The translations under genes were made by a program, and so were the position numbers. Positions 38,903 to 47,653 of a stretch of 64,000 nt of DNA are shown piece after piece. Under the pieces are notes generated by a model. It saw only the letters and a program-made list of their open reading frames with translations. It made no database searches and had not been told where the DNA came from. This DNA is from Mannheimia varigena (GTDB lineage: Bacteria; Pseudomonadota; Gammaproteobacteria; Enterobacterales; Pasteurellaceae): positions 744,001 to 808,000 of the forward strand of contig NZ_CP016226.1 of the NCBI RefSeq assembly GCF_013377235.1, in the 5' to 3' direction. Positions within the stretch are counted from its first letter, which is position 1; each line of letters starts with the position of its first letter.

Positions 38903-39721
38903 TTATTTCTTTGATTTCTTAGATGATGTTACTTTATGTGCCTCAAGGATTAACTTTTTACCTTGCTCATTTACGACTTCAATCTTAACCGGCGCATCTG
39001 ATTTTTGGTGGAGAATTGCAATAATATTTTCTCCTTGTGCTAACTCTTCAAAATTTCCTTTTACAGTTAATTTTCCAGCCTCTACTTGGCTATCAAAAAT
39101 CAAGAAAGTTCCTAATGGCGTTACCCGAATGTTTTTTAACCCCAAGTTTTCCTTAGTAACAGTTTTATATTGAGGGGCTTTTTTATTTTTTGCTGCTGCA
39201 ATATTTTCTTTATCTGTTGCCGTACTAAAAATATGTTGAACTTTTGTTGTTGCATCTGATTGAGATGTTGAACTTACCTCAGTTTGAGTTGATTCAGATG
39301 CTGCCTGCTCGCCATCAAAAATAATGTCCCCAACAAACTGCTCTTTAGGCTGAGGAAGATCTTTCAATAAGGGTTCAGCATTTTTCGCTGAAATCACCAT
39401 AAATAAACGCTCGCCTATTTTTTCAAAACGTACATCAGTATTGGAGAGCTGTTGTCCTATTTGTTCATTTATCTTTTTAATAGAGGTTTCAGCAGTGTTT
39501 TGAATAGAAACCTTGCGAGCTGTATCAATATCATAAGCAATAAAACCTACTTTCAAACGTTGTGAAAGTTGCTGAAGCAAATTACCAACATCGCCCTCAT
39601 AAGAAAGGCGCAACTTTGCCTGCTCATAGCGGCTAATTTGGGCATCATCGTTGGCTAACGCAGAGTTCTGAATAAACACCCCAATCATACTCATAATTAA
39701 TGTTTTACCGAAAAACCGCAT
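38903..39721 (-). CDS. Exported protein with a secretin-N0/STN/DotD-like domain, function unknown
   Basis: I do not recognise a named family with certainty. The 272-residue precursor has a Sec signal peptide ending ALA-ND (about residue 25). After it comes a segment (about residues 35-115: RLSYEGDVGNLLQQLSQRL, then VSIQNTAETSIKKINEQIG and VRFEKIGERLFMV) with the beta-alpha-beta pattern of the STN/secretin N0/DotD fold, a low-complexity Ser/Thr/Gln linker (about 130-185), and a C-terminal beta-rich segment (about 190-260) ending in a Lys/Ser tail. A longer frame to 39802 exists; the ATG at 39721 has GGGAGATA at proper spacing. It sits alone between lptF and divergent pepA. No secretin or pilus genes are nearby. 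Confidence 0.6.
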   Translation of the reverse strand: MRFFGKTLIMSMIGVFIQNSALANDDAQISRYEQAKLRLSYEGDVGNLLQQLSQRLKVGFIAYDIDTARKVSIQNTAETSIKKINEQIGQQLSNTDVRFEKIGERLFMVISAKNAEPLLKDLPQPKEQFVGDIIFDGEQAASESTQTEVSSTSQSDATTKVQHIFSTATDKENIAAAKNKKAPQYKTVTKENLGLKNIRVTPLGTFLIFDSQVEAGKLTVKGNFEELAQGENIIAILHQKSDAPVKIEVVNEQGKKLILEAHKVTSSKKSKK

Positions 39722-39923
39722 ATTTATCTCCCATAATCTTGAAATCTCAATATTTCTTCTAGTATAAAGTAAGCAAACTAAAAGAAAAACCAATAAAATC
39801 ATCTATATGACCAAAAAATTTACGGATATTTCAATATAAAGCGTAAATTTTTGAAAATTTTATTTATACTAAGGATTTATTTATCACTCTACCCAAAATG
39901 AAACCATAATTAGAGGAAGAATA

Positions 39924-41420
39924 ATGGAATTTAGCGTTAAAAACGGCAGTGTTGAAAAACAAAGAACCGCATGTTTGGTAGTGGGCGTATATGAGCCTCG
40001 CCGACTTTGTACCGCCGCCGAGCAACTGGATAAATTAAGCAATGGCTATATTAGCTCGCTACTTAGACGAGGTGATTTAGAGGGTAAAGCTGGGCAAACA
40101 TTGTTGCTACACAATGTGCCGAATGTGCCGGCAGACCGAGTGCTTTTGGTCGGTTGCGGTAAGGAGCGTGAACTCACCGAACGCCAATATAAGCAAATTA
40201 TCCAAAAAACTATGCAAACCATTAATGACACAGGCTCAATGGAGATGGTTTGCTTCTTAACCGAACTGCACGTGAAAGGCAGAAGCCCTTACTGGAATGT
40301 CCGTTTTGCGGTGGAGGCTATCCAAGAAACCCAATATGCCTACAACGATTTCAAAAGCATTAAACCAGAAGTTCGCCGTGAACTACGCCGTGTGATTTTT
40401 AATGTGGCGAACCGCAAAGATTTAGCTGATGCCGAGCGTGCGTTAGAGCACGGTAAAGCGGTCGCTTTAGGCGTAACAAATGCAAAAAATGTAGCGAACT
40501 GCCCACCGAATGTGTGCAATCCGAAATACCTTGCGGAATTAGCAAAAGGGCTTGCTACGGAATATGGCGCGATTTCCACCACGATTGTCGATGAAAAACA
40601 GATGGCAGAATTGGGAATGAACGCTTATTTGGCGGTATCTCGAGCCTCTGAAAACGAAGCGTTTTTATCGGTTATCGAATACAAAGGCAGCCCAAATCCG
40701 AATGCGAAACCGATTGTGTTAGTCGGTAAAGGAATGACGTTCGACTCCGGCGGTTTATCCATTAAACCGGCAGAAGCAATGGACGAAATGAAATACGATA
40801 TGTGCGGAGCCGCCAGCGTTTACGGCACAATGAAAGCGATTGCAGAGATGAAATTACCGCTTAACGTGATTGGGCTGTTAGCGGGTTGCGAAAATGCAGT
40901 GGACGGCAAAGCGTACCGCCCGGGCGATATTCTCACCACAATGTCGGGGCTAACCGTGGAAGTGTTGAATACCGATGCGGAAGGACGTTTGGTGCTATGC
41001 GATGCCCTCACCTATGTAGAACGTTTCGAGCCGGAGCTGGTCATCGATATCGCAACTCTCACGGGGGCTTGTATGATCGCACTCGGCAACCACAACAGCG
41101 GATTGATGTCACCATCTAACAGCTTAGCGAATGAGCTTTTATCTGCCGCCGAGCAAGCCGATGACAAAGCGTGGCGTTTACCGTTGGGCGAGGAATATCA
41201 AGAGCAGCTCAAATCTAATTTTGCCGATCTCGCCAACATTGGCGGGCGTTTGGGGGGGGCGATTACCGCAGGGCAATTCCTCGCCAACTTCACTAAAAAA
41301 TACACTTGGGCTCACTTAGATATTGCCGGCACAGCGTGGAAATCAGGGGCTGCGAAAGGGGCAACCGGCAGACCGGTTTCGTTACTGACACAATTCTTAA
41401 TTAATAAAGCCCATATTTAA
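39924..41420 (+). CDS. pepA: Leucyl aminopeptidase PepA
   Basis: PepA is a hexameric dimetal aminopeptidase (M17) of the cytosol; in E. coli it also binds DNA in carAB control and Xer recombination. The 498-residue protein carries the metal and catalytic motifs [16 protein letters not shown] and [12 protein letters not shown], and the M17 signature [12 protein letters not shown] about residue 350. Length matches the family. Ribosome binding site AGAGGAAG precedes the ATG. It diverges from the STN-like gene across 202 bases. Confidence 0.96.
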   Translation: MEFSVKNGSVEKQRTACLVVGVYEPRRLCTAAEQLDKLSNGYISSLLRRGDLEGKAGQTLLLHNVPNVPADRVLLVGCGKERELTERQYKQIIQKTMQTINDTGSMEMVCFLTELHVKGRSPYWNVRFAVEAIQETQYAYNDFKSIKPEVRRELRRVIFNVANRKDLADAERALEHGKAVALGVTNAKNVANCPPNVCNPKYLAELAKGLATEYGAISTTIVDEKQMAELGMNAYLAVSRASENEAFLSVIEYKGSPNPNAKPIVLVGKGMTFDSGGLSIKPAEAMDEMKYDMCGAASVYGTMKAIAEMKLPLNVIGLLAGCENAVDGKAYRPGDILTTMSGLTVEVLNTDAEGRLVLCDALTYVERFEPELVIDIATLTGACMIALGNHNSGLMSPSNSLANELLSAAEQADDKAWRLPLGEEYQEQLKSNFADLANIGGRLGGAITAGQFLANFTKKYTWAHLDIAGTAWKSGAAKGATGRPVSLLTQFLINKAHI

Positions 41421-41435
41421 CATTATTGCCTACCA

Positions 41436-41491
41436 CAAGCGGTTGGATTTTGTCGGATTTTTGCAAAAAATCCTCAAAATTTGACCGCTTG
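41436..41491 (+). terminator. Nested inverted repeat after pepA, USS-flanked
   Basis: An outer pair of USS cores (CAAGCGGT at 41436-41443, ACCGCTTG at 41484-41491) encloses an inner hairpin GGATTTTT (41455-41462) with AAAAATCC (41466-41473). It lies downstream of pepA and may end its transcript; the lack of a trailing T-run makes this less certain. Confidence 0.45.
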
Positions 41492-41608
41492 CTTCCCCTC
41501 TGCAATATTCCATTTGGTTATATAAAATAAATTTCCGCTACTAGCCAAGCTCAAAAAAATCAGTATGATGAAATCAAATTTTAATACCTACTTTAAGAGG
41601 AATTTTCT

Positions 41609-42556
41609 ATGACTATCTATGCAGACAACTCATACTCCATCGGCAACACCCCACTTGTACGTTTAAAAAATTTCGGTAACGGCAATATCGTGGTTAAAGT
41701 GGAAGGGCGTAACCCGAGCTTTAGCGTAAAATGCCGTATCGGTGCAAATATGGTGTGGCAAGCGGAAAAAGACGGTATTTTAACAAAAGATAAGGAAATC
41801 GTTGATGCAACCAGCGGTAACACTGGCATCGCTCTTGCCTATGTGGCAGCAGCTCGTGGATACAAATTAACCCTTACAATGCCTGAAACAATGAGTACCG
41901 AACGCAAGCGTTTATTACGTGGTTTAGGTGTAAATTTAGTGCTTACCGAAGGGGCGAAAGGTATGAAAGGGGCGATTGCGAAAGCAGAAGAGATCGCAGC
42001 CTCTGATCCAAACCGCTATGTGACATTAAAACAGTTTGAAAACCCGGCTAACCCAGCTATCCACCAACAAACTACCGGCCCTGAAATTTGGGCGGCGACT
42101 GAAGGTAAAATTGATGTGTTAGTGGCAGGTGTGGGAACCGGCGGTACTATTACCGGTGTTTCTCGTGCGATTAAACAAGACAAGGGTAAACAGATTATTT
42201 CTGTGGCGGTAGAGCCTTCAGAATCGCCAGTCATCACCCAAACCTTAAACGGTGAAGAAGTGAAACCGGGCCCACACAAAATCCAAGGTATCGGTGCTGG
42301 CTTTATTCCGAAAAACTTAGATTTATCTTTAGTGGATCGTGTAGAACAAGTGTCTAGCGAAGAAGCCCTTGCAACAGCACGCCGTTTAATGGCTGAAGAA
42401 GGTATTTTAGGCGGAATTTCATCAGGGGCGGCAGTTGCAGCAGCAGATCGCATTGCTAAACTTCCTGAATTTGCAGACAAGCTTATCGTAGTGATTTTAC
42501 CTTCTGCATCAGAGCGTTATTTAAGTACGCTTTTATTCGAAGGAATTGAAGCTTAA
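41609..42556 (+). CDS. cysK: Cysteine synthase A (O-acetylserine sulfhydrylase)
   Basis: CysK makes cysteine from O-acetyl-L-serine and sulfide with pyridoxal phosphate. The 315-residue protein shows [10 protein letters not shown] near the N-terminus, the PLP lysine in [14 protein letters not shown] (about residue 42), the substrate loop [10 protein letters not shown] and the phosphate-binding [13 protein letters not shown]. It is the CysK rather than CysM form by the NPSFSVK motif and length. Ribosome binding site AAGAGGAA precedes the ATG; the gene ends at a hairpin. Confidence 0.97.
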   Translation: MTIYADNSYSIGNTPLVRLKNFGNGNIVVKVEGRNPSFSVKCRIGANMVWQAEKDGILTKDKEIVDATSGNTGIALAYVAAARGYKLTLTMPETMSTERKRLLRGLGVNLVLTEGAKGMKGAIAKAEEIAASDPNRYVTLKQFENPANPAIHQQTTGPEIWAATEGKIDVLVAGVGTGGTITGVSRAIKQDKGKQIISVAVEPSESPVITQTLNGEEVKPGPHKIQGIGAGFIPKNLDLSLVDRVEQVSSEEALATARRLMAEEGILGGISSGAAVAAADRIAKLPEFADKLIVVILPSASERYLSTLLFEGIEA

Positions 42557-42562
42557 TTCAAT

Positions 42563-42600
42563 AAGGGCTGTATTTAAAACATAAAATACAGCCTTTAAAT
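42563..42600 (+). terminator. Terminator of cysK
   Basis: AAGGGCTGTATTT (42563-42575) pairs with AAATACAGCCTTT (42584-42596), one mismatch. It lies between cysK and the convergent DeoR-family gene. Confidence 0.75.
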
Positions 42601-42610
42601 TCTATAGATG

Positions 42611-43354
42611 TTATTCAATTTTACTAAAAAAAATGCTAGGTAGTGGCTGATCACACACAATTCTATCAAATTTATTAATATCATTAATATACGCTTTTTG
42701 AACCTGGTTAATTTTTGAGGAATCAATAACTAATATAGACTCTTTAGTTTTTTCCATTGCCTTTTCTTTTGTTTTAGCCTCATCAAAATTAAAACAAGTT
42801 ACCCCTTTTTTAGCATCAATTCCAGCTGCAGAAATAAAAGCCTTTGTTGTACAAATAACATCTAATTCATTTTTAAGCTGAATAGGTACTAAAAACGAAT
42901 TGTTTCGAGAATAATTTCCACCACATAAAATAACTTCACAATGTGGTTTCTCCTGCAACACCATAAAAGTATTAATGGAGCAACAAAGTGCAGTAAATTT
43001 TATTGAAGCATCAATTTGAGAAGCAATAAAAGGAATTGTGGACCCACAATCAAAAAAAACAACATCTCCTTCTTTCACTAATTCTGCAGCTAACCGTCCT
43101 ACTTCCATTTTTTCGGCAATATGTTTGGTTTCCTGCTCAAAAATCTGATAATTGTTATTATCACTATTTTTTTGAGGATCCCTCACAATATAGCCACCTA
43201 ATAAAACAACTGAGCCTGTTTCTGTATTTAAATCACGCCGAATAGTCATCTCTGATACATTCAAAATATTTGCAGCATCTCTCAAATGAATTTTATCCAT
43301 CTGTTTGAGCAAAAACTCCAATTTTTGGATACGCGATTTTATTTTTTTATCCAT
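42611..43354 (-). CDS. deoQ: DeoR-family repressor of the deoxyribose cluster
   Basis: A 247-residue transcriptional regulator with the DeoR-type N-terminal helix-turn-helix (IHLRDAANILNVSEMTIRRDL, about residues 21-42), and a C-terminal sugar-phosphate-binding DeoRC domain (about 70-235) with VFFDCGSTIPF and SAAGIDAKKGVTCF. It lies 19 bases after deoC and opposite a deoxyribose kinase/permease/DeoX operon, the context of Salmonella DeoQ, so deoxyribose-5-phosphate or a related sugar phosphate is the likely inducer (inference). The DNA is more AT-rich than neighbouring core genes. Confidence 0.83.
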   Translation of the reverse strand: MDKKIKSRIQKLEFLLKQMDKIHLRDAANILNVSEMTIRRDLNTETGSVVLLGGYIVRDPQKNSDNNNYQIFEQETKHIAEKMEVGRLAAELVKEGDVVFFDCGSTIPFIASQIDASIKFTALCCSINTFMVLQEKPHCEVILCGGNYSRNNSFLVPIQLKNELDVICTTKAFISAAGIDAKKGVTCFNFDEAKTKEKAMEKTKESILVIDSSKINQVQKAYINDINKFDRIVCDQPLPSIFFSKIE

Positions 43355-43373
43355 AACAGGCTCTTATTAATCG

Positions 43374-44048
43374 TTAATAGGTGCTACTATTGTCCTTTAA
43401 ACCATTGATAATAGCAATCCCCGCACTCGCACCAATTCGGGTTGCACCGTTATTAATCATTGCAACAGCCGTTTCAGTATCCCTAACTCCACCGGATGCT
43501 TTTACTCCAATATTATCCCCAACAACTTGGCGCATCAAGGCAATATCTTCAACAGTAGCTCCTCCTTTATTAAAGCCTGTCGATGTTTTTACAAACCCTA
43601 CTTTCAATTCACGGCAAATCTCACAAGCTTTGATAATTTCATCCTGTGTTAATAAACAAGTCTCTAAAATAACTTTCAATAATACTCCATCACAAGCATC
43701 CAAAACTGCTTGAATATCCGATTTTACCTCAGCCCACTTTGCTGATTTTACCCAACCTACATTCAGAACCATGTCAATTTCTTCCGCCCCAGCTTTAATA
43801 GCTTCTTTCGCCTCAAAAGCCTTTACAGAAGATAAATTAGCTCCAAGAGGGAAACCAACAACTGTGCAAATTTTAACATCTGAATTTTCTAGCCTTTGCT
43901 TAGCTAGAGGGATATATGCAGAATTAATACAAACAGAAAAAAAATGATTTTCTACTGCTTCCCCACAAAGTTTCAGAATATCTGACTCTGTCTTCTCTGC
44001 CGTTAAGGCTGTGTGATCAATAAATCTGGCAAGATTGTAAGATGACAT
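43374..44048 (-). CDS. deoC: Deoxyribose-phosphate aldolase, short form
   Basis: DeoC splits 2-deoxyribose-5-phosphate into acetaldehyde and glyceraldehyde-3-phosphate. This 224-residue protein is of the short DeoC type; it shows FIDHTALTAEKTESDI at the N-terminus, KICTVVGFPLGAN, and the Schiff-base lysine in GFVKTSTGF near residue 155. It probably forms an operon with the DeoR-family gene behind it and is divergent from deoK. A second, longer DeoC lies at 57.9-58.7 kb. Confidence 0.95.
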   Translation of the reverse strand: MSSYNLARFIDHTALTAEKTESDILKLCGEAVENHFFSVCINSAYIPLAKQRLENSDVKICTVVGFPLGANLSSVKAFEAKEAIKAGAEEIDMVLNVGWVKSAKWAEVKSDIQAVLDACDGVLLKVILETCLLTQDEIIKACEICRELKVGFVKTSTGFNKGGATVEDIALMRQVVGDNIGVKASGGVRDTETAVAMINNGATRIGASAGIAIINGLKDNSSTY

Positions 44049-44122
44049 AAATTTTCTCCTAATATTACGTTTATGTGACTATTTTTACTTTTTTATATGA
44101 TACTTAAAAAAAATTTAAAAAC

Positions 44123-44138
44123 TGTGATCTTTGTCACT
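44123..44138. promoter_or_regulatory. CRP site in the deoC/deoK intergenic region
   Basis: TGTGATCTTTGTCACT matches the CRP consensus TGTGA-N6-TCACA with one mismatch. It lies between divergent operons for deoxyribose use, so carbon control in either or both directions is likely. Confidence 0.7.
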
Positions 44139-44150
44139 TTTATAACATTT

Positions 44151-44167
44151 TTATTGTAATACAATAA
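44151..44167. promoter_or_regulatory. Candidate operator palindrome for the deoxyribose regulator
   Basis: TTATTGTAATACAATAA is a perfect 8+1+8 palindrome 12 bases beyond the CRP site and 54 bases before deoK. It is the most symmetrical element of the intergenic region and a good candidate for the DeoR-family binding site. Confidence 0.5.
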
Positions 44168-44221
44168 ATAAAAATAAATTTTGTTATTATTTTAACATAA
44201 TTCAATGATAAGGAGAAATTT

Positions 44222-45142
44222 ATGGATATTGCAGTAATTGGCTCTAATATGGTGGATTTAATTAGCTATATTGAAGATATGCCAAAAATGGGAGAAACAC
44301 TTGAAGCCCCAGACTTTAAAATAGGCTGTGGGGGTAAAGGGGCTAATCAAGCTATTGCAGCTGCTAAATTAGGTGCTTCAGTTATGATGATCACTAAAGT
44401 TGGTGATGACATGTTTGCTGAAAATACGATTAAGAATTTCCAACAATATGGTGTTAATACCGATTTTGTTGAAAAAGTAGAGGGAGTTTCTAGTGGTGTA
44501 GCCCCTATCTTTGTAGATCAATCGTCGCAAAATCGAATCCTAATTATCAAAGGTGCAAATGCTTGTTTGAAACCGGAAGATATTGACCGTGCAGAAAAGC
44601 AATTAAAAGTCTGTAAGCTTATTATTCTACAACTCGAAATTCCTTTAGAAACTGTCTATTACGCAATTGATTTTGCCAATAAATATAACATTCCTGTAAT
44701 TCTTAACCCTGCACCGGCAAGTAAATCATTAGATATTCACTATGCTTGTAAATGTGATTTCTTTATGCCAAATGAAACTGAACTAGAGATTCTAACAGGC
44801 ATGCCTGTAAAAACTATGGAGCAAATTCAAGAAGCTGCAAATTGTTTATTTGCAAAAGGTTTAAAAAATCTCATTGTAACTTTAGGTGAAAAAGGTTCTG
44901 TATGGTTCCATCAAGATAAAGTAACTCACATTCCTCCTCATAAGGTCAATGCTATTGATACTAGCGGTGCAGGCGATGCCTTTATAGGTTGTTTCGCTCA
45001 TTTTTATATTCAAACTCAAAATGTAGAACAAGCAATGCAAATGGCATCGGCCTACTCAGCTTATAGTGTTACAGGACAAGGCACACAAACCTCTTACCCG
45101 GACAAAGTTCAATTTGAACAGTTCTTACAATCTTTAAAATAA
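44222..45142 (+). CDS. deoK: Deoxyribokinase/ribokinase family (PfkB) sugar kinase
   Basis: A PfkB-family kinase, predicted to phosphorylate 2-deoxyribose to its 5-phosphate, the DeoC substrate. The 306-residue protein has the N-terminal signature GCGGKGANQAIAAAKLG (about residues 38-54), and the C-terminal anion-hole and catalytic motif DTSGAGDAFIGCF with the catalytic Asp near residue 248. Sequence alone does not separate ribokinase from deoxyribokinase; operon partners (deoP, deoX, divergent deoC) favour the latter. Ribosome binding site AAGGAGA precedes the ATG. Confidence 0.85.
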   Translation: MDIAVIGSNMVDLISYIEDMPKMGETLEAPDFKIGCGGKGANQAIAAAKLGASVMMITKVGDDMFAENTIKNFQQYGVNTDFVEKVEGVSSGVAPIFVDQSSQNRILIIKGANACLKPEDIDRAEKQLKVCKLIILQLEIPLETVYYAIDFANKYNIPVILNPAPASKSLDIHYACKCDFFMPNETELEILTGMPVKTMEQIQEAANCLFAKGLKNLIVTLGEKGSVWFHQDKVTHIPPHKVNAIDTSGAGDAFIGCFAHFYIQTQNVEQAMQMASAYSAYSVTGQGTQTSYPDKVQFEQFLQSLK

Positions 45143-45153
45143 GGAATAGTACC

Positions 45154-46446
45154 ATGAAAGATATTCAACAAATGCCAGATGGTTATCTCAACAAAACCCC
45201 TATTTTCCAATTTATCTTGCTTTCTTGCCTATTCCCGCTTTGGGGAGCTGCAGCAAGTTTAAATGATATTCTAATTACTCAATTTAAAAGTGTATTTATA
45301 TTAAGTGATTTTGCTAGTGCATTAGTCCAAAGCGCATTTTATGGTGGCTATTTCTTAATCGCAATTCCAGCCTCTTTAGTAATTAAAAAAACAAGTTATA
45401 AAATTGCCATTCTTATTGGACTAGTTTTATATATTGGCGGCTGTTCACTATTTTATCCAGCCTCACACATGGCCACTTATACAATGTTTTTAGCAGCTAT
45501 TTTCGCTATAGCTATTGGGCTTAGTTTTCTAGAAACCTCCGCTAATACCTATAGTTCAATGATTGGTCATAAAGATTATGCAACTTTACGTTTAAATATC
45601 AGCCAAACCTTCTACCCAATCGGTGCAATTGCAGGTATTTTACTTGGCAAATATCTTATTTTCCAAGAGGGAGCAAGCCTTGAAGAGCAAATGATTGGGA
45701 TGACACCAGAACAGATTCACGCATTCAAATTATCAATGCTAGAACATACTTTAAAACCGTATAAATATTTAATATTTGTTCTCATTGCTGTAACAGCCTT
45801 ATTCTTACTCACTCCATTTCCAAAATGTAAAGCAGCTATTGAAGCTGGAAAATCAGAAGTAAAAATTACAGATACATTAAAATATTTAGCTTCAAATAAA
45901 AAATTCCAAAAAGGAATTATTGCTCAATTCCTATATGTAGGAATGCAAGTAGCTGTATGGTCATTCACTATTCGCCTTGCTTTAAACTTAAGTAATATGA
46001 ATGAACGTGCCGCTTCCGACTATATGGTCTATAGCTTTATAGGATTTTTCATTGGTAAATTTGTCGCCAACTTCCTAATGACTAAATTTAAGTCCGACTT
46101 AGTTTTATTATGGTATTCAATCTTGGGGGTAATTACTCTAGCTTATACCGCATTTGTTCATGATTTCTCTGCTGTTTATGCCGCTATTTTTGCCAGCTTA
46201 CTATTTGGACCTTGTTGGGCAACAATTTACGCTTCTGTATTAGGTACTGTATCTCAAGAACATCGAGAAGTAGGTGGTGCTGTTGTTGTTATGTCGATCA
46301 TTGGTGCAGCTGTTGTGCCCGCTGTTCATGGCTATGTTTCAGATACTCTAGGCTCGCTACAACTTGCCTTCATCGTACCACTATTTTGTTTTGCATATGT
46401 TGGTTACTATTTTTACGGCAAATTAAAAGAAAATGAGGAAAAATAA
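45154..46446 (+). CDS. deoP: MFS sugar permease of the FucP family, probable deoxyribose transporter
   Basis: A 430-residue major facilitator with about 12 membrane helices, of the L-fucose:H+ symporter family. It begins with FQFILLSCLFPLWGAAASLNDILITQF, characteristic of FucP relatives, and has a C-terminal half with CWATIYASVLGTVSQEHREVGGAVVVMSIIGAAVVPAVHG. Placement between deoK and deoX, as in the Salmonella deoQKPX locus, indicates deoxyribose uptake. It starts 11 bases after deoK with a good ribosome binding site (AAGGAAT). Confidence 0.85.
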   Translation: MKDIQQMPDGYLNKTPIFQFILLSCLFPLWGAAASLNDILITQFKSVFILSDFASALVQSAFYGGYFLIAIPASLVIKKTSYKIAILIGLVLYIGGCSLFYPASHMATYTMFLAAIFAIAIGLSFLETSANTYSSMIGHKDYATLRLNISQTFYPIGAIAGILLGKYLIFQEGASLEEQMIGMTPEQIHAFKLSMLEHTLKPYKYLIFVLIAVTALFLLTPFPKCKAAIEAGKSEVKITDTLKYLASNKKFQKGIIAQFLYVGMQVAVWSFTIRLALNLSNMNERAASDYMVYSFIGFFIGKFVANFLMTKFKSDLVLLWYSILGVITLAYTAFVHDFSAVYAAIFASLLFGPCWATIYASVLGTVSQEHREVGGAVVVMSIIGAAVVPAVHGYVSDTLGSLQLAFIVPLFCFAYVGYYFYGKLKENEEK

Positions 46447-46447
46447 A

Positions 46448-47461
46448 ATGAAAAACTATATTTATCTTTGTAAATCACAATTTACAGCCGAAGAACGTCT
46501 CATTTTTCAAAATGATCATCTAAGTGCTATCGCTTTTAAATATAATTCGGCTATTGAAGCGATTAAACTTATTAACAGTAAAGGGTTTATTATTGTATTA
46601 CCCTTTTATGGGCAAATTATTTGGGATGCTCAATTCTTGGGGCAAACACTCACAATGAAAAATATGTTTAGCGAACCGAAACGTGGTACAAGCATTATTG
46701 ATACTTACGGTTGTTTCGCCTTCCACTCCGGACTTATTCGTAATGGATGTCCTAGTCCAGAAGATGATCATCCATTACACGGTGAAATGCCTTGTGCAGA
46801 AATGAACAAAGCTTGGTTGTTCATTGAAGATAATAAATTAGGCGTTGGGGGAGAATTTGAATACGTAAAAGGATTTGGCGACCATTACTTAGCTCAGCCT
46901 GAAGTTGTATTACCGGCAGATAGTACACTTTTTGATATTAATATGAAGGTGACCAATCTAGCAAGTGTTGAAATGCCACTACAATATATGTGTCATATGA
47001 ATTACTGCTATGAGCATGGAGCCACATTCAGCCAAAATATTCCAGATAATGCCGTGCAATTACGTCAAACGATTCCAGCACACGTAAAACCAACGCCACA
47101 ATGGTTAGCTTTTAATGAAGAAATCAAGCAAGGAAAATATACTTTATCAGCATTAGAAAATGATGAAATGTATAATCCTGAAATTGTATTCTTTATGGAT
47201 AATTTGCAGCAATATCAAGAAAAGTTGGAATATCGTATGCACTCACCTAAAGGGTATAATTATCTAGCTACATTTTCATCAGATCAATTTAATTATGCCA
47301 CTCGCTGGATTTTATATAATGCAGATCAACAAGTCGGAGCTTTTGTTTTACCTGCGACTTGCCGCCCTGAAGGCTTTCTTTCAGCACAAAAAAATGGTTC
47401 GCTAATTATGTTAGCGCCAAAAGAAAGCCGTTCATTTACTGTCACGACAGGAATTGAATAA
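46448..47461 (+). CDS. deoX: DeoX-like, DUF4432 aldose-epimerase-fold protein
   Basis: A 337-residue cytosolic protein of the DUF4432 family, related in fold to aldose 1-epimerases; probably a mutarotase or accessory for deoxyribose use. Visible features are GFIIVLPFYGQIIWDAQFLG, the His-rich MCHMNYCYEHGATF about residue 180, and a C-terminal GAFVLPATCRPEGF. A frame from 46433 overlaps deoP; the ATG at 46448, one base after the deoP stop with GAGGAAAA upstream, is the better start. Its activity has not been established to my knowledge, so function is from context. Confidence 0.82.
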   Translation: MKNYIYLCKSQFTAEERLIFQNDHLSAIAFKYNSAIEAIKLINSKGFIIVLPFYGQIIWDAQFLGQTLTMKNMFSEPKRGTSIIDTYGCFAFHSGLIRNGCPSPEDDHPLHGEMPCAEMNKAWLFIEDNKLGVGGEFEYVKGFGDHYLAQPEVVLPADSTLFDINMKVTNLASVEMPLQYMCHMNYCYEHGATFSQNIPDNAVQLRQTIPAHVKPTPQWLAFNEEIKQGKYTLSALENDEMYNPEIVFFMDNLQQYQEKLEYRMHSPKGYNYLATFSSDQFNYATRWILYNADQQVGAFVLPATCRPEGFLSAQKNGSLIMLAPKESRSFTVTTGIE

Positions 47462-47470
47462 CCAAATGTT

Positions 47471-47518
47471 AAAGCCATCTTTAAATATTAATATATCCAT
47501 TTAAAGATGGCTTTATAT
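47471..47518 (+). terminator. Terminator of the deoK-deoP-deoX operon
   Basis: A perfect 16-base stem, arms at 47471-47486 and 47499-47514 (AAAGCCATCTTTAAAT and its complement), lies 9 bases after the deoX stop. Confidence 0.82.
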
Positions 47519-47653
47519 AATCAAGCGGTTATTTTTTATAAAAAATTTGCAATTTTCCGATGGTTACGGTATTCTTCGCCCATCTTTTATGTGCTTATCA
47601 ATATCTAATCAAATAATCCAATCTTATTTAATCATAAATTTAATATTCAAATT

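Noticed and set aside
42016..42480. 154-codon minus-strand frame inside cysK
   Set aside because: Antisense shadow of cysK, Pro/Ser/Thr-rich translation without domain features.
46212..46436. 74-codon frame overlapping the end of deoP
   Set aside because: Cys/Arg-rich translation in another frame of a clear membrane-protein gene; no start signal.
42611..47461. Deoxyribose cluster as a mobile island
   Set aside because: No integrase, insertion sequence, tRNA or flanking repeats were seen at its borders; acquisition by transfer remains possible but mobility is unsupported.
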